A DNA stretch of 64,000 nt from Stenotrophomonas sp. Marseille-Q4652. Lineage in GTDB: Bacteria; Pseudomonadota; Gammaproteobacteria; Xanthomonadales; Xanthomonadaceae. The notes under the pieces are model-generated. The model ran no database searches. It was not told where the DNA came from and saw nothing but the letters and a program-made list of their open reading frames with translations. Numbering within the stretch: the stretch's first letter is position 1; every line of letters begins with the position of its first letter. Both the position numbers and the translations under genes were made by a program. Of this stretch, positions 36,532 through 45,101 are shown one piece after another. The DNA lies in contig NZ_CAKAKE010000001.1 of NCBI RefSeq assembly GCF_916618915.1, forward strand, positions 2,525,001-2,589,000. Reading direction: 5' to 3'.

Positions 36532-38160
36532 GTGCACCGTCGTGACTTCCTGACCTTCTCCGGCCTGGGCGTGGCCGGCCTGATGCTGCCGCACGCGCGC
36601 CTGGTCGCCGCAGAGGAACTGCTGGCACCGGCCGACGTGGCCAGGCAGAAACTGCTGGCCGATACCGTGCTGGCCGCCGCGCACAAGGCCGGGGCCAGTT
36701 ACTGCGACGTGCGCATTGGCCGCTATCTCAACCAGGCCATCGTCACCCGCGAGGACCGCGTCGAGAACGTGGTCAACAGCGAGTCGGCCGGCGTCGGCAT
36801 CCGCGTCATCGTCAATGGCGCCTGGGGCTTTGCCGCCGCCCACCGGACCACGCCCGAGGGCCTGGCCACGGCTGTCGGCAATGCCGTGGCCATCGCCCGC
36901 GCCAATTCGAAGATCCAGAGCAGGCCGGTGCAGCTGGCGCCGCAGAAGGGCGTGGGCGAGGTGAGCTGGCGCACGCCGCTGAAACGCAACGCGATGGCGG
37001 TGCCGGTCAAGGACAAGGTCGAGCTGCTGCTGTCGGTCAACGCCGCGGCGATCAACGCCGGCGCCGACTTCATCAACTCGCAGCTGTTCCTGGTCAACGA
37101 ACAGAAGTACTTCGCCTCCTCCGATGGCTCGTGGATCGACCAGGACGTACACCGGATCTGGCTGCCGTTCACCGCCACCGCGATCGACAAGGCCAGCGGC
37201 AAGTTCCGCACCCGCGCCGGGCTGTCGGCGCCGATGGGCATGGGCTATGAGTTCCTCGACGCCGACCCGTCCGGCCGCTACGAGCTGCCCGGCGGCGTGG
37301 TCGGCTATGGCCGCTCCTACGACCCGGTGGCCGATGCCATCGCCGCGGCGAAGCAGGCGCGCGAGAAGATCAAGGCGCCGTCGGTGAAGCCCGGCAAGTA
37401 CGACCTGGTGCTGGATCCGTCCAACCTGTTCCTGACCATCCACGAGAACGTGGGCCATCCGCTGGAGCTGGACCGCGTGCTCGGCTACGAGGCCAACTAC
37501 GCCGGCACCAGCTTCGCCACCCTGGACAAGCGCGAGTCCGGCTTCCGCTGGGGCAGCGACATCGTCAACTTCTTCGCCGACAAGACCCAGCCCGGTTCGC
37601 TGGGCGCGGTCGGCTACGACGACGAAGGGGTGAAGACCAAACAGTGGGACCTGGTCCGCGACGGCATCCTGGTCAACTACATGGCCACCCGCGACGAGGT
37701 CCACCTCCTCGGCGAGGATGCCTCGCACGGCTGCAGCTATGCCGACTCGTGGTCGTCGGTGCAGTTCCAGCGCATGGCCAACGTGTCGCTGGCTCCGGGC
37801 AGGGCGCCGCTGACCCCGCACGAGATGGTCAAAGACGTGGAGAACGGCATCTACATCCTCGGCCGCGGCTCGTACTCGATCGACCAGCAGCGCTACAACG
37901 CCCAGTTCGGCGGGCAGCTGTATTACCAGATCAAGGACGGCAAGATCGCCGGCATGGTCGAGGACGCCGCCTACCAGATCCGCACGCCGGAGTTCTGGAA
38001 CGCCTGCAGCGCGATCTGCGACGAGCGCGACTTCCGCCTTGGCGGCTCGTTCTTCGACGGCAAGGGCCAGCCCTCGCAGGTCTCGGCGGTGTCGCATGGC
38101 GCGGCCACGACCCGTTTCAACGGCATCAACATCATCAACACCGCACGCAGCCTCGGCTGA
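36532..38160 (+). CDS. TldD-family metalloprotease with Tat signal, copy 1
   Basis: A 542-residue TldD protease. The GTG start at 36532 is chosen because it yields MHRRDFLTFSGLGVAGLML, a twin-arginine signal matching the next paralogue, and GGAG lies eight bases upstream. The zinc motif HExxxH is HENVGH (304-309), followed by PLELDRVLGYEANYAGTS. C-terminal GSFFDGKGQPSQVSAVSHG and FNGINIINTARSLG are typical. TldD works with TldE/PmbA to degrade unfolded or modified peptides. Export by Tat would place it in the periplasm, unlike E. coli TldD. First gene of a nine-gene + strand series. Confidence 0.88.
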   Translation: MHRRDFLTFSGLGVAGLMLPHARLVAAEELLAPADVARQKLLADTVLAAAHKAGASYCDVRIGRYLNQAIVTREDRVENVVNSESAGVGIRVIVNGAWGFAAAHRTTPEGLATAVGNAVAIARANSKIQSRPVQLAPQKGVGEVSWRTPLKRNAMAVPVKDKVELLLSVNAAAINAGADFINSQLFLVNEQKYFASSDGSWIDQDVHRIWLPFTATAIDKASGKFRTRAGLSAPMGMGYEFLDADPSGRYELPGGVVGYGRSYDPVADAIAAAKQAREKIKAPSVKPGKYDLVLDPSNLFLTIHENVGHPLELDRVLGYEANYAGTSFATLDKRESGFRWGSDIVNFFADKTQPGSLGAVGYDDEGVKTKQWDLVRDGILVNYMATRDEVHLLGEDASHGCSYADSWSSVQFQRMANVSLAPGRAPLTPHEMVKDVENGIYILGRGSYSIDQQRYNAQFGGQLYYQIKDGKIAGMVEDAAYQIRTPEFWNACSAICDERDFRLGGSFFDGKGQPSQVSAVSHGAATTRFNGINIINTARSLG

Positions 38161-38298
38161 GTGCGGTTGACCCTGTCGAAAGTCATTTGACGCTGGATCA
38201 GGGCCACCGCAAGAATCGAACGACCGCAACACGCCGTGCATTTCCCTGCTGTTTCCCCGCTCCCCGCCCCGTGCGGACTGGCCTGATGGAGAGCTGCC

Positions 38299-39933
38299 TT
38301 GCAAAGACGTGACTTCCTTGCCCTGACCGGGCTTACCGCGGGCGGCCTGATGCTGCCGTCGATGTTCGGCAAGGCGGTGGCTGCCGAGCAGCTGCTGACC
38401 GTGATCGACCCGGCGCTGAAGAAGCGCCTGGCCGACGACGCGCTCAATGCCGCGCGCGCCGCCGGCGCGACGTACTGCGACGTACGCATCGGCCGCTACC
38501 TGCGCCAGTTCGTGATCACCCGCGAGGACAAGGTGCAGAACGTGGTCAATGCCGAGTCCACCGGCACCGGCATCCGCGTCATCGTCAACGGCGCCTGGGG
38601 CTTTGCCGCGACCAACGACCTGAGCCCGGCCGGCGTGGTCAAGGCCGCGCAGCAGGCCGCGGCCATCGCCCGCGCCAACGCGAAGATCCATACCGCGCCG
38701 GTGCAGTTCGCCAAGGCGCCCGGCTACGGCGAGGTGTCGTGGAAGACGCCGATCCGCAAGAACTCGATGGAAGTGCCGATCAAGGACAAGGTAGACCTGC
38801 TGCTGGACGTCAACGCCGCGGCGCTGGCCGCCGGTGCCAGCTTCGTCAACTCGATGCTGTTCCTGGTCAACGAGCAGAAGTACTTCGCCTCCACCGATGG
38901 CTCCTACATCGACCAGGACGTGCACCGCATCTGGGCACCGATGACGGTCACCGCCATCGACAAGGCCAGCGGCAAGTTCCGCACCCGCGAGGGCCTGTCC
39001 GCGCCGATGGGCATGGGCTTCGAGTACCTGGACGGCGCGGCCGCCGGCAAGTTCGTCAGCCCCAACGGGGTGGTGAACTACGGCATGTCCTACGACATGA
39101 AGGAAGACGCGATCGCCGCGGCAAAGCAGGCGCAGGAAAAGCTCAAGGCGCCGTCGGTCAAGCCGGGCAAGTACGACCTGGTCCTCGATCCCTCGCATAC
39201 CTGGCTGACCATCCACGAATCGGTCGGCCATCCGCTGGAGCTTGACCGCGTGCTCGGCTACGAGGCCAACTACGCCGGCACCAGCTTTGCCACCCTGGAC
39301 AAGCGCGAGCAGCGTTTCCAGTACGGCAGCGAGCTGGTCAACATCTTCGCCGACAAGACCCAGCCCGGTTCGCTGGGCGCGGTCGCCTACGACGACGAAG
39401 GCGTCAAGACCAAGCAGTGGGACCTGATCCGCGACGGCAAGCTGGTCGATTACCAGACCATCCGCGACCAGGCCCACATCCTGGGCAAGACCGAGTCCGA
39501 CGGCTGCTGCTATGCCGACTCGTGGTCTTCGGTGCAGTTCCAGCGCATGGCCAACGTATCGATGGCTGCCGGCAAGACCCCGCTGAGCGTGGCCGAGCTG
39601 ATCAAGGACGTGGAGAACGGCATCTACATCATCGGTGACGGCTCGTTCTCGATCGACCAGCAGCGCTACAACGCGCAGTTCGGCGGCCAGCTGTTCTACG
39701 AGATCAAAAACGGCCAGATCACCCGCATGCTCGAGGACGTGGCCTACCAGATCCGCACCCCGGAATTCTGGAACGCCTGCGTGGCCATGGCCGACGAGCG
39801 CGACTACCGCCTGGGCGGCTCGTTCTTCGACGGCAAGGGCCAGCCGAGCCAGGTCTCGGCGGTTTCGCACGGCTCGTCTACCGCCCGCTTCAACGGCATC
39901 AACGTCATCAACACCGCACGCAGCCTCGGCTGA
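38299..39933 (+). CDS. TldD-family metalloprotease with Tat signal, copy 2
   Basis: A 544-residue close paralogue of the preceding gene. Start is TTG, supported by GGAGAG seven bases upstream; it gives MQRRDFLALTGLTAGGLMLP, a twin-arginine signal, and the same length as copy 1. HExxxH is HESVGH (306-311), followed by an almost identical catalytic region. DNA of the two copies is nearly identical over long runs around 37460-37540 and 39240-39310, suggesting recent duplication or gene conversion. The 138-base gap from copy 1 has no clear terminator. Confidence 0.88.
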   Translation: MQRRDFLALTGLTAGGLMLPSMFGKAVAAEQLLTVIDPALKKRLADDALNAARAAGATYCDVRIGRYLRQFVITREDKVQNVVNAESTGTGIRVIVNGAWGFAATNDLSPAGVVKAAQQAAAIARANAKIHTAPVQFAKAPGYGEVSWKTPIRKNSMEVPIKDKVDLLLDVNAAALAAGASFVNSMLFLVNEQKYFASTDGSYIDQDVHRIWAPMTVTAIDKASGKFRTREGLSAPMGMGFEYLDGAAAGKFVSPNGVVNYGMSYDMKEDAIAAAKQAQEKLKAPSVKPGKYDLVLDPSHTWLTIHESVGHPLELDRVLGYEANYAGTSFATLDKREQRFQYGSELVNIFADKTQPGSLGAVAYDDEGVKTKQWDLIRDGKLVDYQTIRDQAHILGKTESDGCCYADSWSSVQFQRMANVSMAAGKTPLSVAELIKDVENGIYIIGDGSFSIDQQRYNAQFGGQLFYEIKNGQITRMLEDVAYQIRTPEFWNACVAMADERDYRLGGSFFDGKGQPSQVSAVSHGSSTARFNGINVINTARSLG

Positions 39934-39954
39934 CCGGTCAGGAGCCCCTGAACA

Positions 39955-41289
39955 ATGAGCATCTTCACCGAACAGCAAGCCAAGGCGATCCTCGACAAGG
40001 TCCTCGCCCTGTCCAAGGCCGACGAGTGCACCGCCACCCTGGCCGGCTCGATCGACGGCAACATCCGTTTCGCACTGAACAACGTCTCCACCAGCGGCAT
40101 CGTCGACAACACCGAGCTTGCCGTGCAGGTCGCCTTCGGCAAGCGCGTGGGTGTGGCCACCATCAATGAATTCGACGACGCCTCGCTCGAGCGCGTGGTG
40201 CGCCGTGCCGAGGACCTGGCGCGACTGGCCCCGGAGAACCCGGAGTTCATGCCGGCGATCGGCAAGCAGCAGTACACGCCGACCCCGACCTGGAGCGAGT
40301 CCACCGCGGCGATCGATCCCGAGTTCCGCGCCAGGGTCGCGGCCGACTCGATCGCACCGTGCCGCGGCAAGGGCCTGGTCGCCGCCGGCTTCCTCGATGA
40401 CGGCAATTCGTTCTATGCCACGGCCAACAGCAACGGCAACTTCGCCTACCAGAAGTCGACCAACTTCAACTACACCTGCACCGTGCGTACCGAGGACGGC
40501 CGCGGTTCGGGCTGGGTCGGCCGCAGCCTGCAGCATGCCTCCGAGTTCGATGCCGGACGCGAGATCGAGATCGCCAAGCGCAAGGCGCTGGAATCGGCCG
40601 ATGCCAAGGCGCTGGAGCCGGGCAAGTACACGGTGATCCTGGAGCCGGCCGCGGCCGCGGGCCTGATCAGCTTCATGATGAATTTCTTCGACGCACGCAG
40701 CGCCGATGAGGGCCGCAGCTTCCTTTCGAAGAAGGGGGGCGGCAACAAGCTGGGCGAGCAGGTCTACGACCCGCAGGTCAACCTGGTCGCCGACCCGTGG
40801 AACGAGATCGGACCGGTGCTGCCGTGGGACGGCGAGGGCATGCCGCGCCAGCGCATGCCGATCATCGAGAACGGCAAGGTCGCCAACATGTTCTATTCGC
40901 GCTACTGGGCGCAGAAGCTGGGCAAGGAGGCGATCGCGCGCCCCGGCAACCTGATCATGAGCGGCGGCACCAAGTCCACCGCCGAACTGGTGCGCGGCAC
41001 GCAGAAGGGCATCCTCGTCACCCGTACCTGGTACATCCGCATGGTCGATCCGCAGACCGTGCTGCTGACCGGCCTGACCCGCGACGGCACCTTCTACATC
41101 GAGAACGGCCAGATCAAGTACCCGGTGAAGAACTTCCGCTTCAACGAGTCGCCGGTGATCATGCTCAACAACATCGACGAGCTGGGCAAGCCGGTGCGCG
41201 TGGCCGGTGACGAGTCGAGCATGGTGATGGTGATCCCGCCGATGCGCCTGCGCGATTTCACCTTCACCTCGCTGTCGGACGCGGTGTAA
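39955..41289 (+). CDS. TldE/PmbA-family protease subunit
   Basis: A 444-residue TldE (PmbA) partner protein that forms the heterodimeric TldD/TldE protease. The C-terminal signature region includes GNLIMSGGTKSTAELVRGTQKGILVT and RTWYIRMVDPQTVLLTGLTRDGTF. It lacks the HExxxH zinc motif, as expected. It starts MSIFTEQQAKAILDKV with no signal peptide of any kind, in contrast with its two Tat-signal TldD neighbours. AGGAG lies 11 bases before the ATG. It follows tldD copy 2 by 21 bases. Confidence 0.87.
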   Translation: MSIFTEQQAKAILDKVLALSKADECTATLAGSIDGNIRFALNNVSTSGIVDNTELAVQVAFGKRVGVATINEFDDASLERVVRRAEDLARLAPENPEFMPAIGKQQYTPTPTWSESTAAIDPEFRARVAADSIAPCRGKGLVAAGFLDDGNSFYATANSNGNFAYQKSTNFNYTCTVRTEDGRGSGWVGRSLQHASEFDAGREIEIAKRKALESADAKALEPGKYTVILEPAAAAGLISFMMNFFDARSADEGRSFLSKKGGGNKLGEQVYDPQVNLVADPWNEIGPVLPWDGEGMPRQRMPIIENGKVANMFYSRYWAQKLGKEAIARPGNLIMSGGTKSTAELVRGTQKGILVTRTWYIRMVDPQTVLLTGLTRDGTFYIENGQIKYPVKNFRFNESPVIMLNNIDELGKPVRVAGDESSMVMVIPPMRLRDFTFTSLSDAV

Positions 41290-41369
41290 GCCAGTGGCGG
41301 AACGGGCCTGATGTCGATGTGCGTGCCCGTTCCGTTCCACTCCGTCCCGTGCCTGCACGGGGTGTTGCG

Positions 41370-42068
41370 ATGAACCGGCGCCAGCTGCTTCAGGCGATGC
41401 TGGCCGCCGGTGCATTGGCGCAGTTGCCGCGCGCGCAGGCCCAGTCCAGCCGCTACGACTTCTGGTTCACCCGGTTGCGCTATGACAGCGGCGACTGGGA
41501 CGTCGATGCGCGCATGCCGTCGAACCTGATCACCTCGCTGATCGACTACACCACGCTGCGCGTGGATCCCAACGAGCACGTGGTCGCGCTGTCCGACCCG
41601 AAGATGCTGGCCGCGCCGTTCTGTTACCTGGCCGGGCACAAGCTGGTGGAGTTCAACCCGGACGAGCGCCGCAACTTCGAGCGCTACCTGCGCAATGGCG
41701 GTTTTGTCTTTGTCGATGACTGCAACCACGACATCGATGGCCTGTTCGCCACCTCCTTCGAACGGCAGATGGCGCAGATCTTCGGACCGAGGGCGCTGAA
41801 GAAACTGCCCAACAACCACCCGCTGTACCGCAGCTTCTTCCAGTTTCCCGACGGTCCGCCGGCCACCGGCTTCGAGCTCAATGGCTGGGGCGATGACCTG
41901 GTCCATGACTACCTCAAGGGCCTGGAGTTCAACGGCCGCCTGGGCCTGCTCTACAGCAACAAGGACTACGGCTGCGAGTGGGACTATGACTGGCGCAACA
42001 AGCGCTTCCTGGCCGAAGACAACACCCGTTTCGGCGTGAACATCGTGATGTACGCGCTGACCCACTGA
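41370..42068 (+). CDS. DUF4159 protein with Tat-like signal
   Basis: A 232-residue DUF4159 protein. The N-terminus MNRRQLLQAMLAAGALAQLPRAQAQ resembles a twin-arginine signal with cleavage after AQA. The core shows RLRYDSGDWDVDARMPSNLI and a Rossmann-like GGFVFVDDCNHDIDG, typical of DUF4159. It often accompanies MoxR/DUF58/BatA genes. An upstream in-frame start at 41319 would bury the signal, so ATG at 41370 is used. It is 18 bases before the MoxR gene. Confidence 0.83.
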   Translation: MNRRQLLQAMLAAGALAQLPRAQAQSSRYDFWFTRLRYDSGDWDVDARMPSNLITSLIDYTTLRVDPNEHVVALSDPKMLAAPFCYLAGHKLVEFNPDERRNFERYLRNGGFVFVDDCNHDIDGLFATSFERQMAQIFGPRALKKLPNNHPLYRSFFQFPDGPPATGFELNGWGDDLVHDYLKGLEFNGRLGLLYSNKDYGCEWDYDWRNKRFLAEDNTRFGVNIVMYALTH

Positions 42069-42086
42069 TTCCCCACAGGTGATGCA

Positions 42087-43076
42087 ATGAACGCCCCCGC
42101 TTCCGAACTCGATGCCCTGCTGCCGCGGCTGGGCGAACTGCGCGGTGCGCTGGCCCAGGCCGTGGTCGGCCAGGCCGACGTGGTCGAGCAGCTGCTGATC
42201 GGCCTGCTGGCCGGTGGCCACTGCCTGCTCGAAGGTGCGCCCGGGCTGGGCAAGACCCTGCTGGTGCGCTCGCTCGGCCAGGCGCTGGAGCTGCAGTTCC
42301 GCCGCGTGCAGTTCACCCCGGACCTGATGCCCAGCGACATCCTCGGCACCGAACTGCTGGAGGAGGACCACGGCACCGGCAAGCGCGCGTTCCGCTTCCA
42401 GAAGGGCCCCGTGTTCACCAACCTGCTGCTGGCCGACGAGCTCAACCGCACGCCGCCCAAGACCCAAGCCGCGCTGCTGGAAGCGATGGCCGAGCGCACC
42501 GTCAGCTATGCCGGCACGACCTGGGAGCTGCCGTCGCCGTTCTTCGTGCTGGCCACGCAGAACCCGATCGAACAGGCCGGCACCTACCCGCTGCCCGAGG
42601 CGCAGCTGGACCGCTTCCTGCTGCATGTGCGCGTGGATTACCCCAGCGAACAGGAAGAGCAGGACATCCTGGCGCAGACCACCGGCAGCGGCAGCGGCGT
42701 GGTGCCGAAGGTGATGGACGCCGAGGCGGTGAAAACCCTGCAGGCGGCGGTGCGCCAGGTGCATGTCGGCCCGGACCTGCTGGCGTGGATCACCCGCCTC
42801 GTACGCGCCAGTCGTCCTGGCGAGGGCGCACCGGCGCAGGTCAACCACTGGGTGAAGTGGGGCGCCGGCCCGCGCGCCGGGCAGTCGCTGGTACTCGCGG
42901 CCAAGGCACGGGCGCTGCTGCACGGACGCCTGGCCGCCACCCGCGAGGACGTCACCGTACTGGCGGCGCCGGTGATGCGCCACCGCCTGCTGCTTTCGTT
43001 CAATGCCGAGGCCGAACAGGTCGGCGCCGACCAGGTGGTCGCCGCGCTGCTGTCCGCCATGCCCTACCCGGCCTGA
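42087..43076 (+). CDS. MoxR-family AAA+ ATPase
   Basis: A 329-residue AAA+ ATPase. Walker A is GAPGLGKT (50-57), Walker B LLLADELNR (113-121), the MoxR-specific TPDLMPSDILG and ATQNPIEQAGTYPLPEAQLDRF follow. MoxR ATPases act as chaperones that insert cofactors or assemble VWA-containing partners. Here the DUF58 protein directly downstream is the expected partner. CAGGTG is six bases before the ATG. Confidence 0.93.
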   Translation: MNAPASELDALLPRLGELRGALAQAVVGQADVVEQLLIGLLAGGHCLLEGAPGLGKTLLVRSLGQALELQFRRVQFTPDLMPSDILGTELLEEDHGTGKRAFRFQKGPVFTNLLLADELNRTPPKTQAALLEAMAERTVSYAGTTWELPSPFFVLATQNPIEQAGTYPLPEAQLDRFLLHVRVDYPSEQEEQDILAQTTGSGSGVVPKVMDAEAVKTLQAAVRQVHVGPDLLAWITRLVRASRPGEGAPAQVNHWVKWGAGPRAGQSLVLAAKARALLHGRLAATREDVTVLAAPVMRHRLLLSFNAEAEQVGADQVVAALLSAMPYPA

Positions 43077-43089
43077 GTTCCCGTCTGTC

Positions 43090-43983
43090 GTGAGCACCGC
43101 CGCGCCGCTGGTTCCCGCCGAGGTCCGCAACCGCCTGAAGGCGTTGCGGCTGGTGCCGCGCCGCGCGTCCGGCAGCCACGGCATCGGCCAGCACGCCAGC
43201 CGCAGCCGCGGCGCCGGGCTCGAATTCGCCCAGTACCGCGCCTACGAGCCGGGCGATGAGCTGCGCCAGGTCGACTGGAAGTTGTACGCACGCTCGGACC
43301 GGTTCTTCGTGCGCGAGTCCGAGCGCGAAAGCCCGATCACGGTGTGGCTGCTGCTCGATGCCAGCGCCTCGATGCAGCAGGCCGACCGCACGCGGCCGCA
43401 ATGGAGCCGCCTGCACGCGGCGCGATCACTGGCCGCCTGCGTGGCCGAGCTGGCGCTGGCCCAGGGCGACCGCTTCGGCCTGGCGGCGATCGGTGGCGAT
43501 GGCCTGCAACTGCTGCCGGCCGGCCAGGGACTACGCCAGCGCGACCAGCTGCACCTGCAGTTGCAGCGCGTGCAGGCCAGCGGCCAGTGGCCCGAAGCCA
43601 ACACGTTGCGGCCGCTGTGGGAGCGCGTGGCCGCCAGCGACCTGGTGTTCGCCATCAGCGATGGTTTCGAGCCCGGTTTTGTCGAACTGCTGGAGCGGCT
43701 GTCGGCCGCACGCCGCGAGGTGGTGTTCGCGCAGCTGCTGACCGCCGAGGAACGCGACTTCCCGTTCGATGCCGGCTACCGCTTCGTCGACCCGGAAACC
43801 GCCCGCGAGCTGCGCGGTGATGGCCGTGCGCTGCGCCAGGACTACCTGCGCCGCTTTGGCGAGGCGCAGGCGCAACTGCAGGCGCGCCTGCATGCGGCCG
43901 GGGTGGTGCAGGCCACCACGTATCTAGACCAGCCCGTCGATACCGTGCTGCAGGCGCTGTACGCACGCCGGGGCGCGCGATGA
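43090..43983 (+). CDS. DUF58 domain protein (VWA-like)
   Basis: A 297-residue DUF58 protein with the family signature EFAQYRAYEPGDELRQVDWKLYARSD and a following VWA-like fold with MIDAS-like LLLDASASMQ (DxSxS). It commonly partners with MoxR. Start is GTG at 43090, 13 bases after moxR; the open frame upstream overlaps moxR and is not used. Its stop overlaps the next start (ATGA). Confidence 0.9.
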   Translation: MSTAAPLVPAEVRNRLKALRLVPRRASGSHGIGQHASRSRGAGLEFAQYRAYEPGDELRQVDWKLYARSDRFFVRESERESPITVWLLLDASASMQQADRTRPQWSRLHAARSLAACVAELALAQGDRFGLAAIGGDGLQLLPAGQGLRQRDQLHLQLQRVQASGQWPEANTLRPLWERVAASDLVFAISDGFEPGFVELLERLSAARREVVFAQLLTAEERDFPFDAGYRFVDPETARELRGDGRALRQDYLRRFGEAQAQLQARLHAAGVVQATTYLDQPVDTVLQALYARRGAR

Positions 43984-45101
43984 GCCTGTCGCTGCTGTTC
44001 CCGGTTGGCCTGCTTGCACTTGGCGCGTTGCTGCTGCCGATCCTGCTGCACCTGCAGCGGCGTCCGCCCGAACAGGTGCTGCCCTTTGCCGCCCTGCGCT
44101 GGCTCGGCCTGCAGGCGCGTCCCAGCCGCAAGCTGCGCCTGCAGCAGTGGCTGTTGCTGCTGGTCCGCCTGCTGTTGCTGGCCACCCTCGCCCTGCTGCT
44201 GGCCGGCCCGCTGCTGCACGGCGTGCGTGGCAACGCGCAGCCGGTGCGCGCCGTGGTGCCCGGGCTGTCGCCACCGCCGGCCGACGACAGCCATCACGAT
44301 GTGTGGCTGGCCGAAGGCTTCCCGCCAATCCAGCCCGGGCAGCTGGCGCCGGATCGCCACCAGCCGGTAAGCAGCCTGCTGCGCCAGCTCGATGCCGAAC
44401 TGCCGTCCGGTGTCGCCCTGCAGGTGCAGGTGCCGGCGCGCCTGCTGGGGGTGGACGGACAGGTGCCGCGGCTGTCGCGGCCAGTGGACTGGCAGGTGCA
44501 GCCTTCTCCGGAAGAAGCACCCGCGCCGCAGGAAGCCGCGTTGCCGCGCCTGGTGATCCGCCACGATCCCGCCCATGCCGACGCAGCGCGCTGGCTGCGT
44601 GCAGTCGCGCTGGCCTGGCAGGCAGAGGAGGCGGCCGACGTCGCCCCCACCGACGTGCCGGTCACGGCGGCCGATGCCAATACCGTGATTGCCTGGCTCA
44701 GCGAGGCACCGCTGCCGGATGCACTGGCCTCACATCCGGGCGTGGTGCTGCTCGCCACGCCGCCACCCTCCAGCGCGCGCGTGCTGCTGGACAACGGCCA
44801 GGGCCGCGCCCTGCTGGTGGCTGGTGATGCCCCCGGCCGCCTGCACTGGGCACTGCCGCTGACGCCGGCCAGCGCCCCACTGCTGCTCGAGGCCGATTTC
44901 CCGCAGCGGCTGCTGCAAGCCGTGCGGCCGTCGCCACTGCCCACGGTGGCTGATGCCGCTGACCACGCCCCGCGTACCGGCGCACAGGCTCCGGCACCGA
45001 AGCCGGCAGCGCTGGCCCCATGGCTGGCCCTGCTCGCCGGCATGCTGTGGCTGCTGGAGCGCGTGCTCGCCAGCCTTCGCCCGCGCACGGAGGTGGCATG
45101 A
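43980..45101 (+). CDS. BatA-like membrane protein (aerotolerance N-terminal domain)
   Basis: A 373-residue protein beginning with the BatA N-terminal domain: MSLSLLFPVGLLALGALLLPILLHLQRR, then the QQWLLLLVRLLLLATLALLLAGP second helix. A large periplasmic region and a C-terminal helix (LAPWLALLAGMLWLLERVLAS) follow, with a basic end. It lacks a VWA domain of its own, which the DUF58 protein may supply. Overlaps both neighbours by four bases, so it is translationally coupled. Confidence 0.85.
   Translation: MSLSLLFPVGLLALGALLLPILLHLQRRPPEQVLPFAALRWLGLQARPSRKLRLQQWLLLLVRLLLLATLALLLAGPLLHGVRGNAQPVRAVVPGLSPPPADDSHHDVWLAEGFPPIQPGQLAPDRHQPVSSLLRQLDAELPSGVALQVQVPARLLGVDGQVPRLSRPVDWQVQPSPEEAPAPQEAALPRLVIRHDPAHADAARWLRAVALAWQAEEAADVAPTDVPVTAADANTVIAWLSEAPLPDALASHPGVVLLATPPPSSARVLLDNGQGRALLVAGDAPGRLHWALPLTPASAPLLLEADFPQRLLQAVRPSPLPTVADAADHAPRTGAQAPAPKPAALAPWLALLAGMLWLLERVLASLRPRTEVA

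Noticed and set aside
35782..41415. A 1877-codon open frame antisense to the tldD/tldE genes
   Set aside because: Only its last 205 codons resemble a protein (the DUF938 methyltransferase). The rest is His/Gly/Ala/Val-rich low-complexity translation opposite strongly conserved genes, a by-product of GC-biased third positions.
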